From [Clostridium] asparagiforme DSM 15981 (GTDB lineage Bacteria; Bacillota; Clostridia; Lachnospirales; Lachnospiraceae), in NCBI GenBank assembly GCA_025149125.1, contig CP102272.1, positions 3,720,001 through 3,784,000 on the forward strand: a stretch of DNA of 64,000 nt. The letters are read 5' to 3'. A program made the translations under genes and the position numbers. How positions within the stretch are numbered: position 1 is the first letter of the stretch; each line of letters starts with the position of its first letter. Positions 8,767-17,414 of the stretch are shown here, one piece after another. The notes beneath the pieces were generated by a model. The model was not told the DNA's origin, searched no databases, and saw only the letters and a program-made list of their open reading frames with translations.

Positions 8767-9062
8767 TTGATCGCACCTCCCCAGGGCAGATTTTCTGTCA
8801 CATCATTGGAACGGTAAACCGCGCACTCCACGCGGGCCTTCAGCGTGCAGTCCAAAGCGCCCTTGTCCACCACGGTCACTTTGGCGTCCTTCACGTCCAG
8901 ACGGTCCAGAGTCTCCATCACCGCCGCCTTAATCTGTCTTCCAAACTGATGAATCACACTGCTCTCGATCGAAAGCTCAATCCCCTGTGCGCCAGGCTCC
9001 ACTGTAACCTGTGCATCGCTGGATTCCAAGGTTCCGGCCATCGCCGCTTTCTTGATTTCCAT
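8763..9062 (-). CDS. citD: Citrate lyase acyl carrier protein (gamma subunit)
   Basis: 99 residues from the ATG at 9062. A second in-frame ATG at 9068 is possible, but 9062 has better spacing from AAGGAGG and puts the prosthetic-group serine at position 14 of the GTLESSD block, as in characterised CitD proteins. This Ser carries the phosphoribosyl-dephospho-CoA arm made by CitG and attached by CitX. It leads the citDEF operon. Its upstream region (9063-9230) holds two motifs that recur elsewhere in the window: GGCAAATACTATAT and TCACATTTGCTAT. Confidence 0.94.
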   Translation of the reverse strand: MEIKKAAMAGTLESSDAQVTVEPGAQGIELSIESSVIHQFGRQIKAAVMETLDRLDVKDAKVTVVDKGALDCTLKARVECAVYRSNDVTENLPWGGAIK

Positions 9063-9119
9063 TTCCATTCTCCTCCTTGTGGTTTTGCTCGGGGGGTACC
9101 CTCCAAATTGGTATCGGCC

Positions 9120-9180
9120 TCACATTTGCTATATTCATTTTATTCCTTTTTCCGGTATTCGGCAAATACTATATTCCTTA
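9120..9180 (-). promoter_or_regulatory. citDEF promoter region with repeated operator motifs
   Basis: On the minus strand TTTGCC, 18 bases and TAAAAT form a plausible promoter. Two blocks stand out on the plus strand: TCACATTTGCTAT (9120-9132), repeated exactly at 13011-13023 upstream of the histidine kinase gene, and GGCAAATACTATATTCCTTA (9161-9180), nearly identical to 802-821 upstream of the hydratase. They are candidate sites for the citrate response regulator and for a LysR protein. Confidence 0.5.
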
Positions 9181-9230
9181 TGTGTGGTATAGGTTTGACC
9201 TATATTTTGGGCCCCTTTTCCCTTATGAAA

Positions 9231-9264
9231 AACGGGGGACGTTTGTGAGCACGTTCCCCCGGTT
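9231..9264 (-). terminator. Rho-independent terminator of citMHS transporter gene
   Basis: AACCGGGGGAACGT on the minus strand pairs with ACGTCCCCCGTT and runs into a U-rich tail (TTTTTCATA). It lies ten bases after the transporter stop and separates that gene from the citDEF promoter. Confidence 0.75.
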
Positions 9265-9273
9265 TCGGTACGA

Positions 9274-10581
9274 TTACAGGATCGGCAGATAGCCCAATGC
9301 AAGGCCCATGCCCATAAAGATGACGAAGATTCCGACACACCATTTGAAGATGTATCCCTGATATTCCGCCAGAGTGATTTCCGTCTTATCCATCAACAGA
9401 TAGATGAAGGGAACCAACGGGCTTAAGAAGTGGAACGCCTGGCCCATCAGGGCTGCAAAGCCCACCTGCAGGTCGGTAAAGCCGTAGGCCTGCGCCGTTG
9501 CGGCCAGGGGCGGCAGCACGCCGTAGTAGAAGGCGTCGTTGTTGAGCAGATAGGTGCCCGGGGCGCTGACAACAGCAATGACCACTGCGAAGAAACGGCC
9601 CATGGACTCCGGAATCACGGATACTAAAAACTGCGCGATGGCGTTTGACATGCCCGCATCCTCCGGTCCGTTTAACACGCCCATCAGGACGCCTGCGCCC
9701 AGAACCATCATAATCACGTTGATCATGTCGGGGGCAATGGAGCTGATCACATTTCTCTGCACCTTGTTCTTGGGATAGTTCACCAGCAGGGCGATGGCGG
9801 TACCTACGCCGAAGAGGATGGCGGAACTTGCCAGTCCCATGATCAGGGCAGCGATGATGGCGGCGGTCAGAATCAGGTTGAAAATAATGAGTTTCGGACG
9901 CTTCCACGCCTTCTCCTCATCGGAGACTTCCACCTTGTTCACCGTGTAGGACACGTCCTTGGTAACGCCCAGGCGCTTGCGCTCCTTGAGGCCCAGATAA
10001 TAGGACACGCCGATGACATACAGGGCGGAAAGAGCCATTCCGGGCACCAGGGGAGCCAGAATCTCGCCCGCATCCAGGTTCATCACGGACATCACGCGGG
10101 CGGTGGGGCCGCCCCAGGGGATCAGGTTCATAATACAGTTCTGTAAAATAATCAGGTTTGCCAGATAAATCTTCTTGATTTTCAGGCGGTTGTAAATCGG
10201 GATCATGGCGGTGCAGCAGATCATAACCGTGGTGGTTCCGTCGCCGTCCAGAGAGACGAAGGCGGCCAGCACGGCGGTGCCTACCAAAACCTTGAGCGGG
10301 TCGCCCTTACACCAGGAAACCACCTTGTCGACCATGGGGTCGAACATGCCCGCGGTGAGCATCACGCCGAAGTAGAGAATGGCGAAGGTCATCATGGCGA
10401 AGGTAGAGGCCACGTCTTTAATACCGTCCATGGCGTATTTCAGCGTATCCCAGCCGTAGCCGGCCAGCAGGCCGAACAGGATGGGCACCAGAATCAGGGA
10501 TGTGAAGGGACTCAGTTTCTTTGCCATAATCAGCCCCATAAATACTACGATCATAGCAAATCCAAGCAATGCTAAAGGCAT
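9274..10581 (-). CDS. CitMHS-family citrate:proton/metal symporter
   Basis: 435 residues and about twelve hydrophobic segments, the length and layout of CitMHS proteins such as Bacillus CitM and CitH, which import citrate complexed with divalent metal. Typical blocks are LVPILFGLLAGY, VSLDGDGTTTVMICC and LIPWGGPTARVMSVM. The start ATG at 10581 follows AAGGAGGAGAAACGATT. It lies between the sensor kinase gene and citDEF on the same strand with its own terminator, so it can be expressed separately. It presumably supplies citrate to the lyase. The metal preference cannot be read from sequence. Confidence 0.92.
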   Translation of the reverse strand: MPLALLGFAMIVVFMGLIMAKKLSPFTSLILVPILFGLLAGYGWDTLKYAMDGIKDVASTFAMMTFAILYFGVMLTAGMFDPMVDKVVSWCKGDPLKVLVGTAVLAAFVSLDGDGTTTVMICCTAMIPIYNRLKIKKIYLANLIILQNCIMNLIPWGGPTARVMSVMNLDAGEILAPLVPGMALSALYVIGVSYYLGLKERKRLGVTKDVSYTVNKVEVSDEEKAWKRPKLIIFNLILTAAIIAALIMGLASSAILFGVGTAIALLVNYPKNKVQRNVISSIAPDMINVIMMVLGAGVLMGVLNGPEDAGMSNAIAQFLVSVIPESMGRFFAVVIAVVSAPGTYLLNNDAFYYGVLPPLAATAQAYGFTDLQVGFAALMGQAFHFLSPLVPFIYLLMDKTEITLAEYQGYIFKWCVGIFVIFMGMGLALGYLPIL

Positions 10582-10684
10582 AATCGTTTCTCCTCCTTGT
10601 GGAAAATAGTCATTTATTTTTAACTCAGATGGAGCGGGGCCGGCTTCCCTCTTCCAATGAGCTAAATTCCATCAGGTGATTCTC

Positions 10685-12904
10685 CTATCTCCCGGTTTCC
10701 CGGTTGACCGCATCGATCAGGGCCTGGCATTCAAGCGGCTTTAGCAGCAGCTCGTGAATCAGGTTCTTGCGGTAATACTCCAATACCTGGTCCTCCACCA
10801 ATCCCGTAATCAGGATCACTTTGCAGTGCAGGCCCAGGGTTCTTGCCAGGGCCGCGATCTGCGCGCCGTTCATTTTCGGCATGGCGTAGTCCGTGACGAT
10901 CACGTCGATGCCTCCCTGGCGCAGAACGGCCTCCGCGTCCAGTGGATTGCCGATGGCCGTCACCTCAAATCCGGCGGCCGTCAGGGCTTTATCGAATAGT
11001 TTCAGGATTTTCTTGTCGTCTTCCACTAAAAGGACGCGCCTGGCGCTCCCGCGGTTTCCCCCGGCGGGGCGGTTTGCCCCTGCGCCCTCCTCTCTCCCGC
11101 CCTTACACAGCGGCAGGTAAAAGGTAAAGCGGCTGCCCTGCCCGGGTTTACTCTCCACGCGGATTCCTCCGCCCAGGGATTCCAGAATGCTGGTGACCGT
11201 GGAAAGTCCCAGCCCGGTGCCCTCCCCCGCCTGTTTGGTGGTAAAGAAGGGATCGAAAATGTGGCTCTGCTGTTCCTCGGGGATTCCCTCCCCGTCGTCC
11301 GCCACCCAGAAGCTGGCGTAGTCCTTCTCATACTGAGGAGCGTGAAACAACAGTTTCGCCTCCTCCCCGCTCACCATCCCGCCGCCCAGGCCAAGATGGC
11401 CGTCCCGGCTGCGCATGGCGTAAAATGCATTGGTGCAGAGGTTTAAAATGATCTGGTTGAACTCCGTCTCACTGCACCGGATATGGCAGTTGTCCGCCCA
11501 GGAAAAACAGGTGGTCATGCGTACATTGGGCGGGATCACGGTGTCGATGATCCGCAGCACCCGCTCTGTGGCCTGGCGGATATCCAGGGGCCTCACCGCC
11601 GTCCCCGGCTGTTTGCGGGACAGAGAGGCAATCTGCCGGATGATCTCTTTGGCCTTTTCGGCCGCGCTGTAAATCTCCTGGGCGCTGTCGTACACATCGT
11701 CCGCAGGGTCGGCCTCGGCCAGAATCATGCCGGAGTACCCCATAATGGGGGTCAACAGGTTGTTGAACTCGTGGGCAATACCCCCGGTCAGGGTACCCAT
11801 CAGCTGAAGACGCTGATTGTGCGCCATCTGTTCCTGTCTGCGGCGCAGCTCCTCCAGCTTGCTGTTGAGTTCCCGCAGATATTCATTCTCCTCCTCCGCC
11901 CTGGTCCGGGCAATGGATGAGATGCGCAATTTATAGAGAACCACCACAAAGGTGGTCATGAGTGCAATGGTAAGCAGCGAGATGCTGATCATCGCCTGGC
12001 TGATGGGCGCCGCGATCTCGTCGTAGTCGATGACCGCGCTGACGATAATGAAATCGTCCTGGAACCAGACCGGCGTGTAGGCCGCGATCTTTTTTACCCG
12101 TTTGGGGACCTCGTCGGTCCACCAGTAGGAGTGGTAAATCTCCGCCGCCTCCCGGCCCTGCTTCTGGTGCTCGATCAGGGTTTCCAGCTCGCTCAGATCA
12201 AAATCCGGGTACATGGCTTCCCGGCCGGAGATCACGTCCTTGCCAATCTGCTTTTTCACCGGGTGCATGAGAATGCGGCCGGTGGAATCCTTGATCATCA
12301 CATAGCCGTTCTGGCCCACCTTAATGTAGGAAGCCACCTTCTGGTACATGCGCTCGATGTTGATCACAAAGTAGAGCCGCAGGCTCCCGTCCAGCGTAGG
12401 CATGGACAGCCCCAGGTAAAACTGGTTTTCCTCGTCCCGCAGAATATCGATTCGCGAGTCCTTCTCTTTTCCGTCAAAATAGTTGACGCTGGTGTAGGTC
12501 CGGTCCTCTCCGCCCTGAATCAGCACCTCGTGCTCCCCGTCGTTCTCCGGGTCGCTGCTGACCAGGAAGTTGGACACGTCCTCGTTCTGGATCCTCATGT
12601 GCTCGGTGAGGAATTTCCGGATCGGCCCTTCCTCCCCCGTCTCCAGGTACAGCTTTCCGGCCTCCTGGTACTCGTCGTATGTATTCACATCCAGCAGATC
12701 CGCAAAGTAGAAATCCGTGTACACGGAGATGCTGTTGGAGACCGCCTTGGCGATGGTCAGAAGCTGTTCCTCCTGTTCCTCGATGATCTGGTCCTTATAT
12801 TGGTTGAAGCTGTAGACCAGCCCCAGGGCCAGGGCCGCCGCCAGTGCGAACGCCGCCGCGATTCCCAGATGGAACCGGACGTTTGTTTCCCTCCACCGTT
12901 TCAT
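10685..12904 (-). CDS. Hybrid sensor histidine kinase with Cache-like sensor and C-terminal receiver
   Basis: 739 residues from the ATG at 12904, which has GGGAGG ten bases upstream; an in-frame ATG at 13003 would add 33 residues without a membrane segment. Order: membrane helix (about 12-33), extracytoplasmic sensor (34-303, dCache-like), second helix (about 304-325), coiled coil, HisKA with His378 in GGIAHEFNN, HATPase with N, G1 and G2 boxes (TNAFYAMR, DDGEGIP, GTGLGLST), then a receiver with VEDD and phospho-acceptor Asp672 in TDYAMPKMNG. It probably senses citrate or a related acid and signals to the divergent response regulator. This replaces the CitA/CitB pair known from enterics. Confidence 0.9.
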   Translation of the reverse strand: MKRWRETNVRFHLGIAAAFALAAALALGLVYSFNQYKDQIIEEQEEQLLTIAKAVSNSISVYTDFYFADLLDVNTYDEYQEAGKLYLETGEEGPIRKFLTEHMRIQNEDVSNFLVSSDPENDGEHEVLIQGGEDRTYTSVNYFDGKEKDSRIDILRDEENQFYLGLSMPTLDGSLRLYFVINIERMYQKVASYIKVGQNGYVMIKDSTGRILMHPVKKQIGKDVISGREAMYPDFDLSELETLIEHQKQGREAAEIYHSYWWTDEVPKRVKKIAAYTPVWFQDDFIIVSAVIDYDEIAAPISQAMISISLLTIALMTTFVVVLYKLRISSIARTRAEEENEYLRELNSKLEELRRRQEQMAHNQRLQLMGTLTGGIAHEFNNLLTPIMGYSGMILAEADPADDVYDSAQEIYSAAEKAKEIIRQIASLSRKQPGTAVRPLDIRQATERVLRIIDTVIPPNVRMTTCFSWADNCHIRCSETEFNQIILNLCTNAFYAMRSRDGHLGLGGGMVSGEEAKLLFHAPQYEKDYASFWVADDGEGIPEEQQSHIFDPFFTTKQAGEGTGLGLSTVTSILESLGGGIRVESKPGQGSRFTFYLPLCKGGREEGAGANRPAGGNRGSARRVLLVEDDKKILKLFDKALTAAGFEVTAIGNPLDAEAVLRQGGIDVIVTDYAMPKMNGAQIAALARTLGLHCKVILITGLVEDQVLEYYRKNLIHELLLKPLECQALIDAVNRETGR

Positions 12905-13010
12905 AGCATTTGTACCTCCCATTTTCGGCTTGTATTTCCGTTTTACATCCATTATACTATAGACATCGCTCAAAGGGTATTTCGATATTGTATCGTTTTT
13001 CATCGGGGAT

Positions 13011-13023
13011 TCACATTTGCTAT
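13011..13023. promoter_or_regulatory. Repeated motif TCACATTTGCTAT upstream of kinase gene
   Basis: Thirteen bases identical to 9120-9132 upstream of citD, in the same orientation relative to the minus-strand gene. It lies in the 289-base gap between the divergent kinase and response-regulator genes. It is a candidate response-regulator site; the rest of the gap is AT-rich. Confidence 0.45.
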
Positions 13024-13121
13024 GACTTTATTATAAATGCCCGATCTTAATATCCCATAAAATAGTCTTAAAATTTTTTAATAATTTGTTGATTTCTGTT
13101 ATTTTAACAGAAAATTAACGA

Positions 13122-13149
13122 TTGATTTTCGTGTATTTTCCTATATAAT
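13122..13149 (+). promoter_or_regulatory. Predicted promoter of response regulator-citCXG operon
   Basis: TTGATT (13122-13127), a 16-base spacer and TATAAT (13144-13149), with the response-regulator ATG at 13194. Good match to sigma-A. Confidence 0.65.
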
Positions 13150-13193
13150 AGGAGAATAGACAAGTGGGCTATCCACAAAAGGGGGAAATCATT

Positions 13194-13895
13194 ATGGCGG
13201 ATGAAAAGGTACTGATCGTGGACGACGATCCGGCCATACGCAAGCTGCTGACAAAAGTGGTGGAGGGCAACGGTTTCAAATCCATGACCGCCGCAAGCGG
13301 TCAGGAGGCTGTGGCGCTGGCTCAGAACCGGAAATTCGACTTAATTCTTTTAGATATTATGATGAACGGGGTGGACGACGGGTTCGACGCGATCCGCAGT
13401 CTGCGCGCCACCGGCAACGACATTCCCATCGTCATTCTCAGCGGGCGCACCGAGGATTTCGACACCCTGTACGGCCTGGATATCGGGGCGGACGACTACA
13501 TCACCAAACCATTCAACCCCGTGGTCCTTGGCGCCAAGATCAAGGCCCTGATCCGCAGGAACAAAAAGGCCGCCTACAACGCCCACAATTTCATTACGGC
13601 CGGACCATTCCGCTACAGCAACATGACTTTGGAATTTTTCAAAAACGAGCAGCTGATCCCCCTCTCCTCCAAGGAGAACGTGATGATGAAGCTGTTTATC
13701 AGCAACGTAGGGCGGGTTTTTACCAAGGAACAGCTCTATGAGCTGGTGTGGGGCAATTCCATCGTGGATGAAAACGCCATCATGGTCTATATCAGCCATC
13801 TGCGCAACAAGATCGAGGACAATCCCAAGAGCCCCCGCTACATCAAAACCGTGTGGGGCCTTGGTTACAAATTTACCGTAAATGAAGGAGAATGA
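13194..13895 (+). CDS. OmpR-family response regulator of the citrate locus
   Basis: 233 residues from the ATG at 13194, behind GGGGGAAA. The receiver (1-120) has DDD at 10-12, phospho-acceptor Asp54 in LLDIMM, and the conserved Lys in DDYITKPFNP. The C-terminal winged helix (about 135-230) ends with HLRNKIEDNPKSPRYIKTVWGLGYKF, typical of the OmpR/PhoB group. It is the first gene of an operon with citC, citX and citG (three-base gap to citC) and is divergent from the hybrid kinase, so the two likely form one signalling pair. Likely targets are citDEF and the transporter. Confidence 0.92.
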   Translation: MADEKVLIVDDDPAIRKLLTKVVEGNGFKSMTAASGQEAVALAQNRKFDLILLDIMMNGVDDGFDAIRSLRATGNDIPIVILSGRTEDFDTLYGLDIGADDYITKPFNPVVLGAKIKALIRRNKKAAYNAHNFITAGPFRYSNMTLEFFKNEQLIPLSSKENVMMKLFISNVGRVFTKEQLYELVWGNSIVDENAIMVYISHLRNKIEDNPKSPRYIKTVWGLGYKFTVNEGE

Positions 13896-13898
13896 TTT

Positions 13899-14957
13899 AT
13901 GTCGGATTATCATTTCAGCCAGATCCGCTATCGCGACAAGCTGGCCGTCCGTCAGATGGAACAGCTTCTGGCACAGGAGGGCATCGAGCGGGACGGGAAT
14001 CTGGACTACACCGTTGGCCTCTACGACGAGGATTACAACCTGGCCGCCACCGGTTCCTGCTTCGGCAATACCCTGCGCTGTCTGGCCGTGGACAACCGCC
14101 ACCAGGGCGAGGGGCTTTTAAATCAGGTGATCAGCCATCTGATCGACTACCAGTACCGCAGGGGCATCCTGGACCTGTTCCTCTACACCAAGTGCAATAC
14201 CGCCCTGTTTTTTAAGGACCTGGGGTTCTACGAGATCGCCCGGGTGGAGGGCAAGGTGGTGTTCATGGAGAACCGCAGGGGCGGTTTCGAGCGGTATCTG
14301 GAGCGGCTTCTGGCGGAGACGGACCAGTCCGGGCTCACCGGAGCGCGCGTTGGCGCGGTGGTGATGAACGCCAATCCCTTCACCCTGGGCCACCAGTACC
14401 TGGTGGAGACCGCAGCCGCGGACTGCGACGTGCTGCACCTGTTTGTGGTCAGCGAGGACGCCTCCCTGGTGCCCTTCGCGGTGCGGGAACAGCTGGTAAA
14501 GGAAGGAACCGCCCATTTGAACAATGTGGTATACCACCGCACGGAGAGCTATATGATCTCAAACGCCACCTTCCCCTCCTACTTTTTGAAGGATAAGGAC
14601 ACGGTGATCCGCTCCCATGCAGTGTTAGACATCACGATCTTTGAGAAGATCGCAAAGGCCCTGGGGATCCGGGTGCGGTACGTGGGCGAGGAGCCCTTCA
14701 GCGCGGTCACGGGCATCTACAATCAGGTGATGGCCGGGCAGCTGGCCGCGGCAGGCTTGACGCTCACGGTGATCCCCAGAAAGGAATCCGGCGGCACGGC
14801 CATCAGCGCCTCCAAGGTGCGGCAGCTGATCAAGGAAAACCGCATGGAGGAGATGCGCGGCCTGGTGCCCGAGTCCACCTACTCCTACTTCACTTCCGAT
14901 GTAGGACGGGAGACGGCGGAAAAGATACAAAACTGCGCGGATGTGGTACATTACTGA
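13899..14957 (+). CDS. citC: [Citrate (pro-3S)-lyase] ligase
   Basis: 352 residues, the CitC length. It acetylates the thiol of the CitD prosthetic group with acetate and ATP to activate citrate lyase. An N-terminal GNAT-like domain (about 1-130, LAVDNRHQGEGLLNQ) is followed by a nucleotidyltransferase domain with the TLGH form of the HxGH motif (162-165) and a later ISASKVRQL block. The ATG at 13899 lies three bases after the response regulator stop behind AAGGAGA. Co-transcription with the regulator ties enzyme activation to citrate signalling. Confidence 0.95.
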   Translation: MSDYHFSQIRYRDKLAVRQMEQLLAQEGIERDGNLDYTVGLYDEDYNLAATGSCFGNTLRCLAVDNRHQGEGLLNQVISHLIDYQYRRGILDLFLYTKCNTALFFKDLGFYEIARVEGKVVFMENRRGGFERYLERLLAETDQSGLTGARVGAVVMNANPFTLGHQYLVETAAADCDVLHLFVVSEDASLVPFAVREQLVKEGTAHLNNVVYHRTESYMISNATFPSYFLKDKDTVIRSHAVLDITIFEKIAKALGIRVRYVGEEPFSAVTGIYNQVMAGQLAAAGLTLTVIPRKESGGTAISASKVRQLIKENRMEEMRGLVPESTYSYFTSDVGRETAEKIQNCADVVHY

Positions 14958-14972
14958 CCATCAGGAGGAATT

Positions 14973-15548
14973 ATGCCGGACACACAAGCTTTGAACCCCA
15001 ACAACAACCAGAATCCCGGCCTGCTGGAAGAAGTGGCGCTGGAGGACATGTTAAACGCAAGGGAACGGCGGGCCGCCATCCAGAGATCCCTTCTGGACGA
15101 GTTTCACTGTCCCCTTGTCTGTCTGACCTTAAACATCCCCGGCCCGGTGAAGGTGCTGGACCGGGTGCCTGAGGCCTTTGACCGGGGCTGCCGGCGCATC
15201 CTGGACGTTTTGGACGAAGCCGGTTTTACCGTGCTCAGACAGCTGGTGATCCGGGAGAAAACCGGATACGAGCTGTTTCTCAGCGTGAACGGGGACGCCG
15301 TTGAGATCAAGGAGCGCATGGCCGCCATCGAGGACGGCGGCCGCCTGGGGCGGCTCTACGACATCGACGTGATCCGCCTGGACGGGCAGAAGGTCAGCCG
15401 CGAGGAATTCGGCCTGGCCCCCAGAACCTGCCTGCTCTGCGGCCAGCCGGCCCACGCCTGCAGCCGCAGCCGCCGTCACAGCGTGGCGGAGCTGGTGGAG
15501 GAGATTCAAACCATACTGAGGGAGGGGAGTTTTCGGTCTGATGAATGA
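14973..15548 (+). CDS. citX: Apo-citrate lyase phosphoribosyl-dephospho-CoA transferase
   Basis: 191 residues. CitX transfers 2'-(5''-triphosphoribosyl)-3'-dephospho-CoA from CitG product to the serine of CitD. Recognised from RRAAIQRSLLDEF, LTLNIPGPVK and the C-terminal APRTCLLCGQPAHACSR block. Start ATG at 14973 follows AGGAGGAATT. Its last eight bases overlap citG, so the two are coupled. Confidence 0.92.
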   Translation: MPDTQALNPNNNQNPGLLEEVALEDMLNARERRAAIQRSLLDEFHCPLVCLTLNIPGPVKVLDRVPEAFDRGCRRILDVLDEAGFTVLRQLVIREKTGYELFLSVNGDAVEIKERMAAIEDGGRLGRLYDIDVIRLDGQKVSREEFGLAPRTCLLCGQPAHACSRSRRHSVAELVEEIQTILREGSFRSDE

Positions 15549-16449
15549 AAAAAGCAGCTGTGAGCACAGCCGCCGGGACGATACACGGTTAGACAACTTT
15601 TTGAACTGCGTCAGGGACGCGGCCGCTTACGGCCTGCTGGAGGAGGTGCGCACCACCCCAAAGCCGGGCCTGGTGGACCTTCACGACAACGGTTCCCACC
15701 GGGATATGTGCTACGAAACCTTTGTGGCGAGCACCGGGGCCGTGGTGCCCTATCTGGTGGAGATGGCTGAAACCGGCTGGTCTCTGGAGGGCTCCCCGTC
15801 GGAACTGTTTCCCGCAATCCGCCCCATCGGGGTCAGAGCCGAGGCCGCCATGTTCGCCGCCACCGGCGGGGTCAACACCCACAAGGGCATCATCTTCTCC
15901 CTGGGAATCATCGCCGCCTGCCTGGGCTACCAATACCGGCGCACCGGCGTTCTGGACCCGTGCGGGGTGCTGGAACTGGGCGGGCTGGCCACCCGGGACT
16001 GGCTGGAGCAGGACTTCGACCGCATGAAAACCCGTCCCCCCGTGACTCACGGGGAGCATTTGTTCGCCGAGTACGGCTACCGGGGCATCCGCGGAGAGGC
16101 CCAGGAGGGATTTCCCGCCCTGCGCCTCTTTGCGCTGCCCGCCATGAAGCAGGCCCTGGCCGTGCAGCCGGATGCCAACCGCGCCCGGCTCCACGTGCTT
16201 TTAACCCTGATGGCCAATGTGGACGACACCAACATCCTGATCCGCTCCAATCCCCAGACCCTGGAGTACGCCCAGGAGGAGGCCCGCCGCCTGCTGCTCT
16301 CCCACCCCATTATCACGGACCGGGCCATGGAGGAACTGGCCGCGCTGAACCGGGAATTTGTGGCCCGGAATATCAGCCCGGGCGGATGCGCGGATCTGCT
16401 GGCGATTGCCATATTTTTTGCGCGGCTGCAGGAGCTTATTCAAAAATAA
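15541..16449 (+). CDS. citG: Triphosphoribosyl-dephospho-CoA synthase
   Basis: 302 residues. CitG makes the prosthetic-group precursor of citrate lyase from ATP and dephospho-CoA. Family blocks: TPKPGLVDLHDNGSHRDM, ATGGVNTHKGIIFSLG and a C-terminal NISPGGCADLLA, all in the expected order. It overlaps citX by eight bases and is the last gene of the operon. Its final 14 bases overlap the end of the RpiR-family gene on the other strand; no terminator is visible between these convergent genes. Confidence 0.94.
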   Translation: MNEKSSCEHSRRDDTRLDNFLNCVRDAAAYGLLEEVRTTPKPGLVDLHDNGSHRDMCYETFVASTGAVVPYLVEMAETGWSLEGSPSELFPAIRPIGVRAEAAMFAATGGVNTHKGIIFSLGIIAACLGYQYRRTGVLDPCGVLELGGLATRDWLEQDFDRMKTRPPVTHGEHLFAEYGYRGIRGEAQEGFPALRLFALPAMKQALAVQPDANRARLHVLLTLMANVDDTNILIRSNPQTLEYAQEEARRLLLSHPIITDRAMEELAALNREFVARNISPGGCADLLAIAIFFARLQELIQK

Positions 16450-17272
16450 CGTCGTTCTGTTCCAGATATAGGGTTTCCAGAACTTTAAGCCGTTCCATCG
16501 CCTGACGCGGATCCCTGCGCCGCAGGCCCACAGCCATGATATTGAGCAGAGCTGAGATGGATGAGATCGTATTGATTCCGGTCTCATCCCGGTTGGACTC
16601 AGTGAGGAACACCAAATCCGCAAGCAAAGCAGGAGGCGAAATCTGGCTATCCGTTACCAGGATAATGCTGGCTCCCCGCGCCTTGGCCTGCTGGATAAAC
16701 CGGTAGGTGGCCTTGGAATACCGAGCCATGGAAATCGCCACCACCACAGAGTGTTCCGTGACTTTCATTACATTAGAAAAAAAGTCCTCTCCCACCGGGT
16801 TAACCGGAAATACGCCATCCCGGAATCTTCCCAAAGCGATCCCGAACCACAGCGCAGCTGGAAACCCCGTCCGGCTGCCCACGGAAAATACCATGTCAGC
16901 GCGGTACAACCGCTCTACCGCTTCATCCACTTTATCTCTGCTCAGGCCCTTTTTTGTCTTTTCCAAGATGGAAATCTCACGGTTTAGCACATGATCATAA
17001 TAGGCAGACTCATGCGCATTCCCTTCTGCTTTCACACTGTTATTTCCCAATATTTCCTGCTGCAGCGCTCCCTGCATCGCGGAAAAGCTCTCAAATCCAA
17101 TGGAATAAGCAAATCGGATCACCGTGGTTTCGCTGACATTTGCCTCCCTGCTGATCTTAGTCAGCGTGAGATAGCTGGTCTCCTCCAAATGACCCAGAAT
17201 ATACTGTGCCACCTTTTTTTGGCCGGCCGACAGCTCCGCTATTTTTTCTTTCACCAATGCTTCAAACTGCAT
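16436..17272 (-). CDS. RpiR/MurR-family transcriptional regulator
   Basis: 278 residues. An N-terminal HTH_6 domain (about 1-77, with TLTKISREANVSETTVIRFAY) is followed by a SIS domain (about 120-255) that normally binds a phosphosugar or related ligand. It lies 142 bases downstream of the creatininase-like gene and in the same direction as the ABC transporter operon, so it is the probable local regulator. The start ATG at 17272 has no strong ribosome site. Convergent overlap of 14 bases with citG. Ligand unknown. Confidence 0.88.
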   Translation of the reverse strand: MQFEALVKEKIAELSAGQKKVAQYILGHLEETSYLTLTKISREANVSETTVIRFAYSIGFESFSAMQGALQQEILGNNSVKAEGNAHESAYYDHVLNREISILEKTKKGLSRDKVDEAVERLYRADMVFSVGSRTGFPAALWFGIALGRFRDGVFPVNPVGEDFFSNVMKVTEHSVVVAISMARYSKATYRFIQQAKARGASIILVTDSQISPPALLADLVFLTESNRDETGINTISSISALLNIMAVGLRRRDPRQAMERLKVLETLYLEQNDVIFE

Positions 17273-17414
17273 ATTCTATTCGTACGGACGCCCTCCGAAC
17301 CAGACCCCCATACACTCCTTCCCGGCAGACTCACAGAGCACCTCTGTTCTCAGTTTATTTTCCCCCTCAGTCCTGCGCTTGTCAACCCAAAATTTCCATA
17401 AAAGACCAATTTCT

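Noticed and set aside
12131-13036. 301-codon plus-strand frame opposite the histidine kinase
   Set aside because: Composition is that of an antisense frame; the kinase domains on the other strand are unambiguous.
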